Positions 7,545 to 15,914 of a stretch of 64,000 bases of DNA are shown piece by piece. Both the position numbers and the translations under genes were made by a program. The notes under the pieces are model-generated. The model was not told the origin of the DNA and ran no database searches. It saw only the letters and a list, made by a program, of their open reading frames with translations. How positions within the stretch are numbered: the first letter of the stretch is position 1; each line of letters opens with the position of its first letter. The DNA is taken from assembly GCA_963769665.1 (NCBI GenBank), contig CAVYMQ010000003.1:496001-560000 (forward strand). The letters run 5' to 3'. The stretch comes from JACCTU01 sp963769665 (GTDB taxonomy: Bacteria; Actinomycetota; Thermoleophilia; Gaiellales; Gaiellaceae).

Positions 7545-8569
7545 AGGACCTCACCGTTCTCCTCACGGCGTCTGGGTCACCGGGCACCGCGGCGCTCGTG
7601 CGAGCGCTGCGCGAGAACGGCGAGCGTCGCGTCCGCGTCGTGGGGACCGACATGGCGGAGCTGGCGGTGGGGCGTCACCTGTGCGATGCGTTTCACGTCG
7701 TGCCTCCCGGCGACGACCCGGGGTTCGCCGACTCGGTCGCCGAGGTGGTCGAGCGCGAGGGAGTGGACGTCGTGCTGCCGCAGTCGTCGTACGACCTTCC
7801 CGGGCTTGCGGCAGCCCGCGACGGCTTTCCGTGCGCGGTGCTCGTCGCCTCGCCCGAGGCGGTACGCCGCTCGAACGACAAGGCCGAGACGTACGCGCTG
7901 CTCGACTCGATCGGCGCGCCTGGGCCGGTCTGGCGACAGGCCCGTGGCCGAGCGGCGGTCGAGGCGGCCGCGAGGGAGCTCGGCTACCCGGACGAGGAGG
8001 TCGCGGTGAAACCGCTCGAGTCGTCCGGCTCGCGCGGCTTCCGAATCCTCTCCGCGAGCGCCGACCCGCTCCAGCAGCTGCTGACCAACCGCCCCGGCGT
8101 GGCTCCCGCGATGCAACTCAAGGAGCTGCTGGCGCTCCTGCCCGAGGACGGCGGCCCGGAGCTCCTCGTGATGGAGCTCGCGCGCGGCAAGGAACGGACG
8201 ATCGACGGCATCGCGCGCGGGGGACGAATCGTCCTCGGGCATCCGAAGACGAGGGAGGCGATGCGCGCGGGCCTCGCGATGTACTTCGAGACGCTCGACG
8301 ACCCCGCGCTGATGGACATCGCGGCGTCGATCGTCCGCGAGCTCGAGCTCGACCACTTCTTCAACATCCAGCTCGTCGGCGACACCGTGATCGAGATCAA
8401 CCCGCGCATCTCGACGGTCGTCTACCAGGAGGACCTGAACCTCCCGTACCTCGGGATCAAGCTCGCATTGGGAGAGCTCGACGAGCCCGACCTCGCCGCC
8501 GGCGCCGCGAAGTCCCGCCCGACCCGTCGAGCCCTGCGCTTTTTCGACCAGGTCGAATGGGACGAGTAA
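7541..8569 (+). CDS. Second ATP-grasp ligase, carbamoyl-phosphate-synthase-like
   Basis: 342 aa from GTG, overlapping the deacetylase-like gene by 4 bases. The N-terminal nucleotide-binding-like domain begins VLLTASGSPGTAALVRAL. The ATP-grasp domain includes SNDKAETYALLDSIG, the KPLESSGSRGF loop and the metal-binding end VIEINPRISTVVYQED. Together with the 5698-6906 enzyme this makes two different ATP-grasp ligases around one deacetylase-like protein. A 136-base non-coding gap with a C-rich stretch separates it from the glycosyltransferase downstream. Confidence 0.85.
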   Translation: MKDLTVLLTASGSPGTAALVRALRENGERRVRVVGTDMAELAVGRHLCDAFHVVPPGDDPGFADSVAEVVEREGVDVVLPQSSYDLPGLAAARDGFPCAVLVASPEAVRRSNDKAETYALLDSIGAPGPVWRQARGRAAVEAAARELGYPDEEVAVKPLESSGSRGFRILSASADPLQQLLTNRPGVAPAMQLKELLALLPEDGGPELLVMELARGKERTIDGIARGGRIVLGHPKTREAMRAGLAMYFETLDDPALMDIAASIVRELELDHFFNIQLVGDTVIEINPRISTVVYQEDLNLPYLGIKLALGELDEPDLAAGAAKSRPTRRALRFFDQVEWDE

Positions 8570-8705
8570 GCGGCCGGCCGCGCGGCCCCGCCCCCACCCA
8601 CTCACCCCCCACCCTCCCTTTGGGGGAACAGGGTGATGCTCTTCGAGACTACCCGCCGAGGTGTGGCGTGTCTGTGTGCGGGGCGTGCCGAGTTCGGGAC
8701 GACTC

Positions 8706-9662
8706 GTGAACAGGACGGCGGAGAAGCCGCTGCGCGTCACGCACGCGCCCGTGAACATGGCCGGAATCGCGTACAAGAACGTCGAAGCGCTCAAGCGCCG
8801 CGGCGTCGACGCGCGGCTCGTCGTCTTCAGGCCGCAGCCGTTCCGGCCGACCGAGTTCGACTGGAACCTGAACCGCCCCGACGGGTTCCTCCGCGCGCAG
8901 CTGACACAGTGGCGGGCGCTCGCACGGCTGCTCCCTCGCACCGACGTGTTCCACTTCTACTTCGGGCTGACGCTCGTGCCTCGCCGGCTGCAGTTCCCGA
9001 TCCTCCGTGCCCTGCGCAAGCGGGCCGTCTTCCACTTCGTCGGCTCGGACATCCGCGGCAAGACGCCGGAGCAACTCGCGTACACGCGCGCGGCCGACGC
9101 GCGCGTCGTGGGCTCCTACGACGCGATCCGCTGGGTTCCGGACGCCGAGGTGATTCCGCCCGGCATCGACCTGCAGCGCTACGCGCCGTCCCCCGGTCGC
9201 GGCGGCGAGCGTCCGCTCGTCGTGCACGCGCCTTCGCGCAAGGCGAGCAAGGGCACGGAGTACGTCGAGGCCGCGTGCGCCGAGCTGCCCGTCGACCTCG
9301 ACGTCGTCCACGGCCTCCCTCACGACGAGGCGCTCGAGCGCTACCGCCGCGCGGACATCGTCGTCGACCAGTTGAACGCCGGCTGGTACGGGATCTTCGC
9401 GATCGAGGCGATGGCGCTCGGCAAGCCCGTCGTCACGTTTCTGCACGACGAAGCGGTCCGACGGACAGAGGAGGCGTTCGGGATCGAAGTGCCGATCGTG
9501 AACGCGACGAAGGAGACGCTGACCGAGGCGCTCCGCCCGCTCGTAGAAGACGCAGAGGAACGGCGGCGCCGAGGCGAGGCGAGTCGCGCCTACGTGGAGG
9601 CGGTGCACGACGACGAAAAGATCGCCGACCGCCTGCTCGCGCTCTACGCTCGCATTCGATGA
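8706..9662 (+). CDS. Family 4 glycosyltransferase
   Basis: About 318 aa from the GTG at 8706. GT-B retaining transferase of the glycan cluster, cytoplasmic or membrane-associated. The N-terminal half has THAPVNMAGIAYKNVEALKR. The C-terminal donor domain has VIPPGIDLQRYAP, VHAPSRKASKGTEY and the E-x7-E signature region FAIEAMALGKPVV. An in-frame GTG at 8661 would add 15 residues (Arg/Val-rich) without family similarity, so 8706 is chosen; neither has a strong Shine-Dalgarno. Its stop overlaps the flippase start (ATGA). Confidence 0.83.
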   Translation: MNRTAEKPLRVTHAPVNMAGIAYKNVEALKRRGVDARLVVFRPQPFRPTEFDWNLNRPDGFLRAQLTQWRALARLLPRTDVFHFYFGLTLVPRRLQFPILRALRKRAVFHFVGSDIRGKTPEQLAYTRAADARVVGSYDAIRWVPDAEVIPPGIDLQRYAPSPGRGGERPLVVHAPSRKASKGTEYVEAACAELPVDLDVVHGLPHDEALERYRRADIVVDQLNAGWYGIFAIEAMALGKPVVTFLHDEAVRRTEEAFGIEVPIVNATKETLTEALRPLVEDAEERRRRGEASRAYVEAVHDDEKIADRLLALYARIR

Positions 9663-11089
9663 TCGGCGCGCAGCTCCGGCGGCTCGGCAAGCACTCCGCG
9701 ATCTACGGGCTCGGCGGGCTCGTCTCCCGGATCCTGGCGGTGCTGCTGCTGCCGCTGTACACGAGCTACCTCACGCCGAGCGACTTCGGCAAGGTCGAGA
9801 CGCTCGTCGCGCTGAGCGCGATCCTCGTCACGGTTCTCCGCGCAGGGATCTCGACCGCGTTCTTCCGCTTCTACTTCGACTCGCCGGACCCGGCCGACCG
9901 CGTGCGCGTGCTGCGCACGGCGTTCTGGTTCACGATGGGCATGTCCACGCTCGGTGTGGTCGCCGGCTGGATCTTCGCGCCGTGGCTCTCGGACGCGCTC
10001 AGGATCGACGACATCACGCTTGTGCGCGCCGCCTTCGTCGGCTTGTGGGCGCAGATGAACTACGAGCAGCTGACGGCGCTCTTCCGCGTCGAGGAACGCT
10101 CGGTCGCGTTCGTCGCGGCGAGCCTCGCGAACGTGCTGCTCACGATCGCCACGACGATTCTGCTCGTCGTGGTCTACGACCAGGGGCCGCTCGGTGTCGT
10201 CGTCGGGAACTTCACCGGAACGCTGCTCGTGTATCTCGCGCTGCTCGGCTACCGCCGCGAACAGCTCGGCCTCCAGTTCGACCGCGAACTGTTGCGGCGA
10301 ATGAACCGGTTCGGCCTTCCCCTCGTCCCGTCGGGCATCGCCCTCTGGGCGCTCAACTTCAGCGACCGCTTCTTCCTCGCGCGGTTGTCGGGCCAGGACG
10401 ACGTCGGCCGCTACTCCATCGGCGTGCGCATCGCGTCGGCGATGGTGCTGCTGCTCGTCGCGTTCCGGACAGCGTGGCCGGCGTTCGCGTACTCGATCGA
10501 CGACGAGCGCGAGGCGAAGCGAACCTACGCGTTCGTGCTCACGTACCTGCTCTTCGTCGCCTGCTGGTTGTCGCTCGCGCTCGGGGTGCTCGCGCCGTGG
10601 ATCGTGCAGGTGCTCGCGCGGAACGAAGCGTTCTGGCCCGGAGCGGACGTCGTCGCTCCGCTTGCCTTTGCGGGTGCGCTGTGGGGCGGGTACACCGTCG
10701 TCGCGATCGGGATCGGAAGGCTGCGCAGGACGCAGTTCAACTGGGTGATCACCGGCTCGGCGGCGGCGATCGACGTTGCGCTGAACCTCCTGCTGATCCC
10801 GACCTACGGGATTCGCGGCGCGGCCGCGGCCGCTCTGACCGCGTTCGCGTTCATGTTCGTCGTGATGGCGGCCTACTCGCAGCGGCTCTACCCGGTGCCG
10901 TACCAGTGGCGCCGCGTCGCGACGGTGCTGCTCACCGCAGGCGCGCTCACGGCCATAGGGAGGGCCATCGACCGCCTCGACGTGGCGATCGTGCTCATCG
11001 CCGTCTACCCGCTCGTGCTCTTCGCATTCGGCTTCTACTTGCCGTTCGAGCGTGCTCGGCTCGCGCGCGTGCTGCTCCGCCAGGCGTAG
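9659..11089 (+). CDS. Lipid-linked oligosaccharide flippase (Wzx/MATE superfamily)
   Basis: 476 aa, about 12-14 membrane helices. The N-terminus LGKHSAIYGLGGLVSRILAVLLLPLY and the loop YLTPSDFGKVETL are typical of polysaccharide-export flippases. It would flip undecaprenyl-linked glycan repeat units across the cytoplasmic membrane. Overlaps the GT4 gene by 4 bases at the start. At the 3' end it overlaps the convergent O-antigen-ligase-like gene by 55 bases, so both C-termini are encoded on opposite strands of the same DNA. Confidence 0.88.
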   Translation: MIGAQLRRLGKHSAIYGLGGLVSRILAVLLLPLYTSYLTPSDFGKVETLVALSAILVTVLRAGISTAFFRFYFDSPDPADRVRVLRTAFWFTMGMSTLGVVAGWIFAPWLSDALRIDDITLVRAAFVGLWAQMNYEQLTALFRVEERSVAFVAASLANVLLTIATTILLVVVYDQGPLGVVVGNFTGTLLVYLALLGYRREQLGLQFDRELLRRMNRFGLPLVPSGIALWALNFSDRFFLARLSGQDDVGRYSIGVRIASAMVLLLVAFRTAWPAFAYSIDDEREAKRTYAFVLTYLLFVACWLSLALGVLAPWIVQVLARNEAFWPGADVVAPLAFAGALWGGYTVVAIGIGRLRRTQFNWVITGSAAAIDVALNLLLIPTYGIRGAAAAALTAFAFMFVVMAAYSQRLYPVPYQWRRVATVLLTAGALTAIGRAIDRLDVAIVLIAVYPLVLFAFGFYLPFERARLARVLLRQA

Positions 11090-12474
11090 CCGAGCGCGCT
11101 CAGGCCGAGCAGGCCCCAGCTCATCGGGTCCTCGAAGAACGCGTTGTAGAAGAGCGAGTGCACGAGGATCGCGAGTAGCGCCAGCCCGAAACAGAGCGAT
11201 GCGCGGCCCGCGAAGCTCCGCGATGCCCGGCGGAACGGAAGCCAGAGCGCAGTCGCGATGAGCCACGCGAACAGGAGCAAACCCGGGATGCCGAGCTCCG
11301 CCGCGACCGTGACCGGGGTGTTGTGCGACGCAGCCCGCGCAGGGTCCGCCGCCCGGAAGCCGACCCGCTCGCCGTACGCACTCTTGAACCCGCCGAGGCC
11401 GACGCCTCCGACCGGATGGTCGCCGGCGATGTGGAGTCCTTCCGTTACGAGTGTCGACCGGTTGCCCGTCGCGCGATCGGTGTTGTCGAGAATCTCCGCT
11501 CGTACGGACGGGACGACGAAGCCTGCGGCGAGCAGGGCGACGACCGCGAGCCCGAGCGCGACGACCGCGCGACGCTCCCACGAAAGGGCGACCGCGCCGA
11601 GCACGCCGGCGACGAGCGCGACGAAGCTCGACTGCGAGAACGAGAAGACGAGGCCGATCCAGAGCGCGACAACGGTGAGCGCAGCGACGATCGAGTCGCG
11701 TCGGTTGCCGTAGAGCACGGCCACAAGCGCGACGAGGATCGCGACGACGAGGAAGCGCCCGTAGATCGAGGGGTCCCAGAAGAGTGAGTTGACGCGGTAG
11801 AACGGCGCGTAGACGTTCCCGATGATTACCTTCGGATTCCAGAAGACGTCACGGGTCAGCCACTGGTAGATCCCGATCCCGGCGAACACGACCGCCATCC
11901 CGATCAGCTGCAGCGTGAGCGCCTTCAACCAGCGTCGCTGCCACGGCAGTCGCGCGAGCATCAGCGCGAGCAGCCCGAACGGCAGATAGAACGCCGCAAG
12001 CGACACGGCGCCTTGACGGGCGCCGTCGCTCCAGAGGAGCGAAACCCCGGCCCACGCGACGAACGCGGCGAGCGGCCACGCGAGCGGGCCGAGCTCTCGG
12101 GCGCGGTCGTCGCGGCGGAAGAGCTCCCACGCGAGTGCGAGCACGCCGGCGATCACGACGGCGTACAGCGGCAGGAGCAGGCTCGCTTCCTCGCCGCCGA
12201 CCTTCACGGGCACGCGCGCCGGTGCGCAGGCGAGCGCCGCCATCGGGAGCAGCCAGGGCCACCGCAGGAAGAGCGCCGCGAGCCCGACCGCCGCCGCGCA
12301 CCCGACCACAACTGCGGCGGCGAGCAGCGCATCGTTGCCCTCCGGCCTGAGCGTGACGACGAGCATCGAGCCTCCCACGAGCACTGCGCCGAGGGCTGCG
12401 AGCCGCACAACGCGCCCTTGCGCGACGACGAGCACCGCCAGGCCGAGCGCGCCGAGCACGCCGCCGACGATCAC
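11035..12474 (-). CDS. O-antigen ligase/polymerase-like membrane protein (Wzy_C)
   Basis: 479 aa with about 11-12 hydrophobic helices. The Wzy_C-type periplasmic loop includes GVGLGGFKSAYG and SHNTPVTVAAELGIPGLLLF, the conserved segment of O-antigen ligases/polymerases. It probably polymerises or attaches glycan repeat units outside the membrane. The start is GTG 12474, overlapping the stop of the upstream FlgD-Ig gene by 4 bases (GTGA). A longer reading frame continues upstream but is antisense or out-of-frame coding. The C-terminus is Arg/Ser-rich and lies in the 55-base overlap with the flippase gene. Confidence 0.85.
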   Translation of the reverse strand: MIVGGVLGALGLAVLVVAQGRVVRLAALGAVLVGGSMLVVTLRPEGNDALLAAAVVVGCAAAVGLAALFLRWPWLLPMAALACAPARVPVKVGGEEASLLLPLYAVVIAGVLALAWELFRRDDRARELGPLAWPLAAFVAWAGVSLLWSDGARQGAVSLAAFYLPFGLLALMLARLPWQRRWLKALTLQLIGMAVVFAGIGIYQWLTRDVFWNPKVIIGNVYAPFYRVNSLFWDPSIYGRFLVVAILVALVAVLYGNRRDSIVAALTVVALWIGLVFSFSQSSFVALVAGVLGAVALSWERRAVVALGLAVVALLAAGFVVPSVRAEILDNTDRATGNRSTLVTEGLHIAGDHPVGGVGLGGFKSAYGERVGFRAADPARAASHNTPVTVAAELGIPGLLLFAWLIATALWLPFRRASRSFAGRASLCFGLALLAILVHSLFYNAFFEDPMSWGLLGLSALGYAWRSSTRASRARSNGK

Positions 12475-13376
12475 GGCTGCGCTCTCACGAAGACGGGGAT
12501 CGCGTCGCGGTGGCCGTCGTACGAGACGGCCAGCGTGTACCGCCCCGGGAGCGCAGGCGAGAGGAGCGTGAGCGTCCGCGCCGCCGAGCTCCCGGTCCGC
12601 GAGCCGAGCCGCCAGCGGTATCGCTCGGCGTCGGTCGAAACGCCGATGCCGAAGCGGACCCCGGGCGGGACGCCGATCTGACGTCGAACGAGCTCGATGA
12701 ACCGAATCCGGACGACCGAGTGCGTCTCCGTCGAGCGGTTGCCGGCCAGGTCGTGCGCGACGATCACGAGCGAGTGCGGTCCTTTGCTCACGCCGCGCCC
12801 GTACCACTCAACCTTCCCTTCACCGGCCCGACGCGGCGTGCTCCGGACGACGTCTTCCTCGTCTGCTGCCAGTACGACCCGCGAGCGCTCCGAGAGCCCG
12901 AACCGCACTCGCACGAAGTCCCTGTTCCGGTCACCGTCGGGCGAGAAGACGCGCGGCGCGATCGACTCCACGGCCAGCTCGGGCGGCGTCGTGTCGAGCC
13001 GCATCTCGTTCGGGATGTCGATCGTCCGCCTCGCGTCGGCGAGGTGCACGCGGACGCGGTAGACGCCCTCGGGTGCGCCGCGGCCGTCCCACACGAACTC
13101 GACCGGGCCTGCGGAAGACCGCTCGTCCTCTGCGATCGTGCGGACCGGCCGGTTGTCGGCGTCGATCACCGTCACGGTCAGCCGGTCGGCATCGCGCAGG
13201 CCGAATCTGATCCGAGCCTCGTCCGTCGGGCAGTCGCAGACCGGCGAGAAGGCCGGCGTCAACTTCGGGGCGATGATCGGCGAAGGGACGAGCTTCAGCC
13301 GCTCGGTGACCGCGAACGCCGCCGCGGTACCGCCGAGCAGGCCCAGAACGAGAAGGGTCGACAGGAGGCGCGGCAA
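12471..13376 (-). CDS. Membrane-anchored protein with FlgD-type Ig-like domains
   Basis: 301 aa from TTG 13376. One N-terminal hydrophobic helix (LLSTLLVLGLLGGTAAAFAV) serves as signal anchor; the rest is extracytoplasmic. Two Ig-like units are seen: about residues 40-115 (with FVWDGRGAPEGVYRVRVHLA, the FlgD-Ig hallmark) and a second beginning IAPRVFSPDGDRNRDFVRV. A third beta-rich domain ends the protein. The function is unknown; the fold usually mediates assembly or binding at the cell surface. It starts 13 bases after cysA but is coupled to the O-antigen-ligase gene, so it more likely belongs to the glycan system. Alternative GTG starts lie inside cysA. Confidence 0.65.
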   Translation of the reverse strand: MPRLLSTLLVLGLLGGTAAAFAVTERLKLVPSPIIAPKLTPAFSPVCDCPTDEARIRFGLRDADRLTVTVIDADNRPVRTIAEDERSSAGPVEFVWDGRGAPEGVYRVRVHLADARRTIDIPNEMRLDTTPPELAVESIAPRVFSPDGDRNRDFVRVRFGLSERSRVVLAADEEDVVRSTPRRAGEGKVEWYGRGVSKGPHSLVIVAHDLAGNRSTETHSVVRIRFIELVRRQIGVPPGVRFGIGVSTDAERYRWRLGSRTGSSAARTLTLLSPALPGRYTLAVSYDGHRDAIPVFVRAQP

Positions 13377-13389
13377 CCCGCGCGCGAGG

Positions 13390-14325
13390 CTATCCGAAGA
13401 CCTTCGCGTGCCTGGGGCGAACACGCACCCGCGCGCCCTCGGCGAGCTCGAGCCGCTGAGCTTCCTCGCGCGTGACCTGGGCCCACAGCTCCTCGCCGTT
13501 CGCGAGCCGGAGCTCGACACGCACCTCGAAGCCGAGGTGCACGACGCGTTCGACGAGCGCCTCGTCACCCTCGCCGAACTCGACGTCATGGGGGCGCACG
13601 AACGACCTGCCGAGCTGGTTGACCTCGCCGACGAACGTCATCACGAACTCGTTGGCGGGATTGTCGTAGAGCTCCCGCGCTCCGCCGACCTGCTCGACCT
13701 GCCCGTGGCTCATCACGACGATCTGGTCGGCGAGGTCCATGGCCTCTTCCTGATCGTGCGTGACGAAGATCGTCGTCACGTGCACTTCGTCGTGGAGCCG
13801 GCGAAGCCATGCTCGGAGCTCCTTGCGGACGCGTGCGTCGAGCGCGCCGAACGGCTCGTCGAGCAGTAGCACGTCGGGCTCGACCGCGAGCGCGCGGGCG
13901 AGAGCCATGCGCTGCCGTTGGCCGCCGGAGAGCTGCGCGGGATACCGATCGGCGAAGCCGTTCAGCTGCACGAGCTCGAGCAGTTGGGCGACGCGCTCCT
14001 TGATCTCGCTCTTCGGACGCCGGCGGATCTCGAGACCGAACGCGACGTTCTTCGCGACGGTCATGTGCTTGAACGCGGCGTAGTGTTGAAAGACGAAGCC
14101 GACTCCCCGCTCCTGCGGGGGGCGCGAGGTCACGTCGTGCCCCTCGATCAGCACGCGCCCCGCGTCCGGTCGCTCGAGCCCGGCGATGATGCGAAGGAGC
14201 GTCGACTTCCCGCTGCCGCTCGGGCCGAGCAGCGCGGTGAGCGATCCCGCCGGCACCTCGACCGAGACGTCGTCGAGCGCGACGAACGAGCCGAACTGCT
14301 TCGAGACGGATCGTGCTTCGATCAT
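13390..14325 (-). CDS. cysA: Sulfate ABC transporter ATP-binding protein
   Basis: 311 aa. Cytoplasmic ATPase that powers the CysTW permease for sulfate/thiosulfate uptake. Walker A GPSGSGKST (~34-42), Q-loop in FQHYAAF, signature LSGGQRQR, Walker B LLLDEPF and H-loop VTHDQEEAMDLAD are all intact. A shortened regulatory C-terminal TOBE-like region follows (~235-311). Start ATG 14325 overlaps the stop of cysW (ATGA). The assignment to sulfate rests on the neighbouring permeases and the Sbp-type binding protein. Confidence 0.92.
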   Translation of the reverse strand: MIEARSVSKQFGSFVALDDVSVEVPAGSLTALLGPSGSGKSTLLRIIAGLERPDAGRVLIEGHDVTSRPPQERGVGFVFQHYAAFKHMTVAKNVAFGLEIRRRPKSEIKERVAQLLELVQLNGFADRYPAQLSGGQRQRMALARALAVEPDVLLLDEPFGALDARVRKELRAWLRRLHDEVHVTTIFVTHDQEEAMDLADQIVVMSHGQVEQVGGARELYDNPANEFVMTFVGEVNQLGRSFVRPHDVEFGEGDEALVERVVHLGFEVRVELRLANGEELWAQVTREEAQRLELAEGARVRVRPRHAKVFG

Positions 14326-15098
14326 GCGCCCTCCTTGGGCTTGAACAGGCTCATTGCGACGAGTGTCGCGATCGCGAGGAGTGCGAGGACGACGGACGCC
14401 GCGTAGGCCCCGACGTAGTCGAACGACTGGAAGCGCTCCTCGACGTGCAGCGTCATCGTCTCGGTCTTCCCGACGATGCGCCCGGAGACGACGCTTACGG
14501 CGCCGAACTCGCCGAGGGCGCGCGCGGTCGTCAGGACGATGCCGTAGGCGACCGCCCAGCGGATCGCCGGAAGTGTGACGCGCCGGAACGTCTGCCACGA
14601 AGACGCGCCGAGCGTCGAGGCCGCCTGCTCCTGCTCGATGCCGATCTCGCGGAGCACGGGCACGACCTCGCGCACGACGAACGGGAGCGACACGAAGATC
14701 GTCGCGAGCACCATCGCCGGAAGCGCGAAGACGACGTCGAAGGGCAGGTCGTGGAGCCACCCGCCGGTCCCGAAGAGAAGCAGGAACGCAAGGCCGACGA
14801 CGATCGGCGAGAGCGCGAGCGGCAGGTCGACGACCGCGTTGAGGATTCCCTTGCCCGGAGCGCGATGCCGGACGATCACGATCGCGCACGCGATGCCGAA
14901 GATGGTGTTCGCAGGAACGACGATCAACGTGATCAGGATCGTGATCCAGAACGCGTGGATCGCCTCGGGTGTCGTGACCGACGCCCACGCAGCACCGACG
15001 CCGTTCTCGAACGCCCGCCCGAAGACCATCGCGACCGGCAGAAGGAGCAGCAGCGCGAGGTACCCGAGCGCCGTGAAGCGGAGGACGTACTTACCCAA
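14322..15098 (-). CDS. cysW: Sulfate ABC transporter permease CysW
   Basis: 258 aa, six membrane helices. Binding-protein-dependent permease: the EAA loop is seen as EQEQAASTLGASSWQTFRRV, followed by VVSGRIVGKTETMTLHVEER, a CysW hallmark. Pairs with CysT to form the sulfate channel. Start TTG 15098 lies 8 bases inside the cysT 3' end. The stop overlaps cysA. Confidence 0.92.
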   Translation of the reverse strand: MGKYVLRFTALGYLALLLLLPVAMVFGRAFENGVGAAWASVTTPEAIHAFWITILITLIVVPANTIFGIACAIVIVRHRAPGKGILNAVVDLPLALSPIVVGLAFLLLFGTGGWLHDLPFDVVFALPAMVLATIFVSLPFVVREVVPVLREIGIEQEQAASTLGASSWQTFRRVTLPAIRWAVAYGIVLTTARALGEFGAVSVVSGRIVGKTETMTLHVEERFQSFDYVGAYAASVVLALLAIATLVAMSLFKPKEGA

Positions 15099-15861
15099 CG
15101 CGATCGTGCCTCGTCACGCGGCGGCGCAGGCCGCCGATCAGCAGAAGGGCAGCGAAGGAGAGGACGAGCAGGACGACCGAGACGGCAGCGGCACCCGACG
15201 GGTCGCCGCTCTCGATCCGCCCGAAGATGTAGACGGACGCCACCTCGGTCTTGAAGGGCAGGTTCCCCGAGATCAGCACGACGGAGCCGAACTCGCCGAT
15301 CGCGCGTGCGAACGCGAGCGCGACCCCGGAGAGCACGGCCGGAAAGAGGTTCGGGAAGACGACCCGTCTGAAGACCTGAAGCGCGTTCGCGCCGAGCGAC
15401 GCTGCCGCTTCCTCCATCTCGCGATCGAGCTCGATCAGAACGGGCTGCACCGTCCGGACCACGAAGGGAAGCGTCACGAAGAGCAGCGCGACCAGGATCG
15501 CCGCGCGCGAGAAGGCGATGTCGATCCCGAACGGCCCCTGTGGCCCGTAGAGCGCGAGCAGCGTCAGGCCGGCGACGATCGTCGGCAGCGCGAACGGCAG
15601 GTCGATCACCGCGTTGACGACCGACTTGCCCCGGAACTCGTCGCGGACGAGCACCCAGGCGATGAGCGTCCCGACCACGGCGTTCACGAGCGCGACGAGG
15701 ACCGAGACCACCAGGGTCAGCTTCAGCGCCGCCACGGCCTGAGGGTCGGTGACGGCGTCCCAGAAGCTCCGCTCGCCCTTCGTCGACTGCCAGACGACCG
15801 CCGCCAGCGGCAGCAGGACGATCAGCGTCAGGTACGCCGTGACGAGACCCTGCGTGATCAT
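15091..15861 (-). CDS. cysT: Sulfate ABC transporter permease CysT
   Basis: 256 aa, six helices. CysT/CysU features: LTLIVLLPLAAVVWQST in helix 1, the EAA loop EMEEAAASLGANALQVFRRV, and GEFGSVVLISGNLPFKTEVA. Start taken as ATG 15861, which fits the family's N-terminus. However, a perfect 14-bp hairpin (15861-15894) ends exactly at this codon and leaves no room for a Shine-Dalgarno. Translation may therefore depend on coupling or on the hairpin melting. 53 bases separate it from sbp. Confidence 0.88.
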   Translation of the reverse strand: MITQGLVTAYLTLIVLLPLAAVVWQSTKGERSFWDAVTDPQAVAALKLTLVVSVLVALVNAVVGTLIAWVLVRDEFRGKSVVNAVIDLPFALPTIVAGLTLLALYGPQGPFGIDIAFSRAAILVALLFVTLPFVVRTVQPVLIELDREMEEAAASLGANALQVFRRVVFPNLFPAVLSGVALAFARAIGEFGSVVLISGNLPFKTEVASVYIFGRIESGDPSGAAAVSVVLLVLSFAALLLIGGLRRRVTRHDRVG

Positions 15862-15894
15862 CGCGCCCGGCCGCGCGATGGCGGCCGGGCGCGA
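15861..15894 (-). promoter_or_regulatory. Strong intercistronic hairpin between sbp and cysT
   Basis: Perfect 14-bp inverted repeat (arms 15861-15874 and 15881-15894, GC-rich) with a 6-base loop. In the mRNA it lies between the binding-protein gene and the permease gene and touches the cysT start codon. Such hairpins usually protect the 3' end of an abundant binding-protein message and lower expression of downstream permease genes. No U-run follows it, so it is not a simple terminator. Confidence 0.75.
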
Positions 15895-15914
15895 AGGCGA
15901 TACGGCGTGCGTGC

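Noticed and set aside
8605..8635. C-rich hairpin after the second ATP-grasp gene
   Set aside because: The stem is bulged and no T-run follows. It may only be low-complexity sequence in a 136-base gap.
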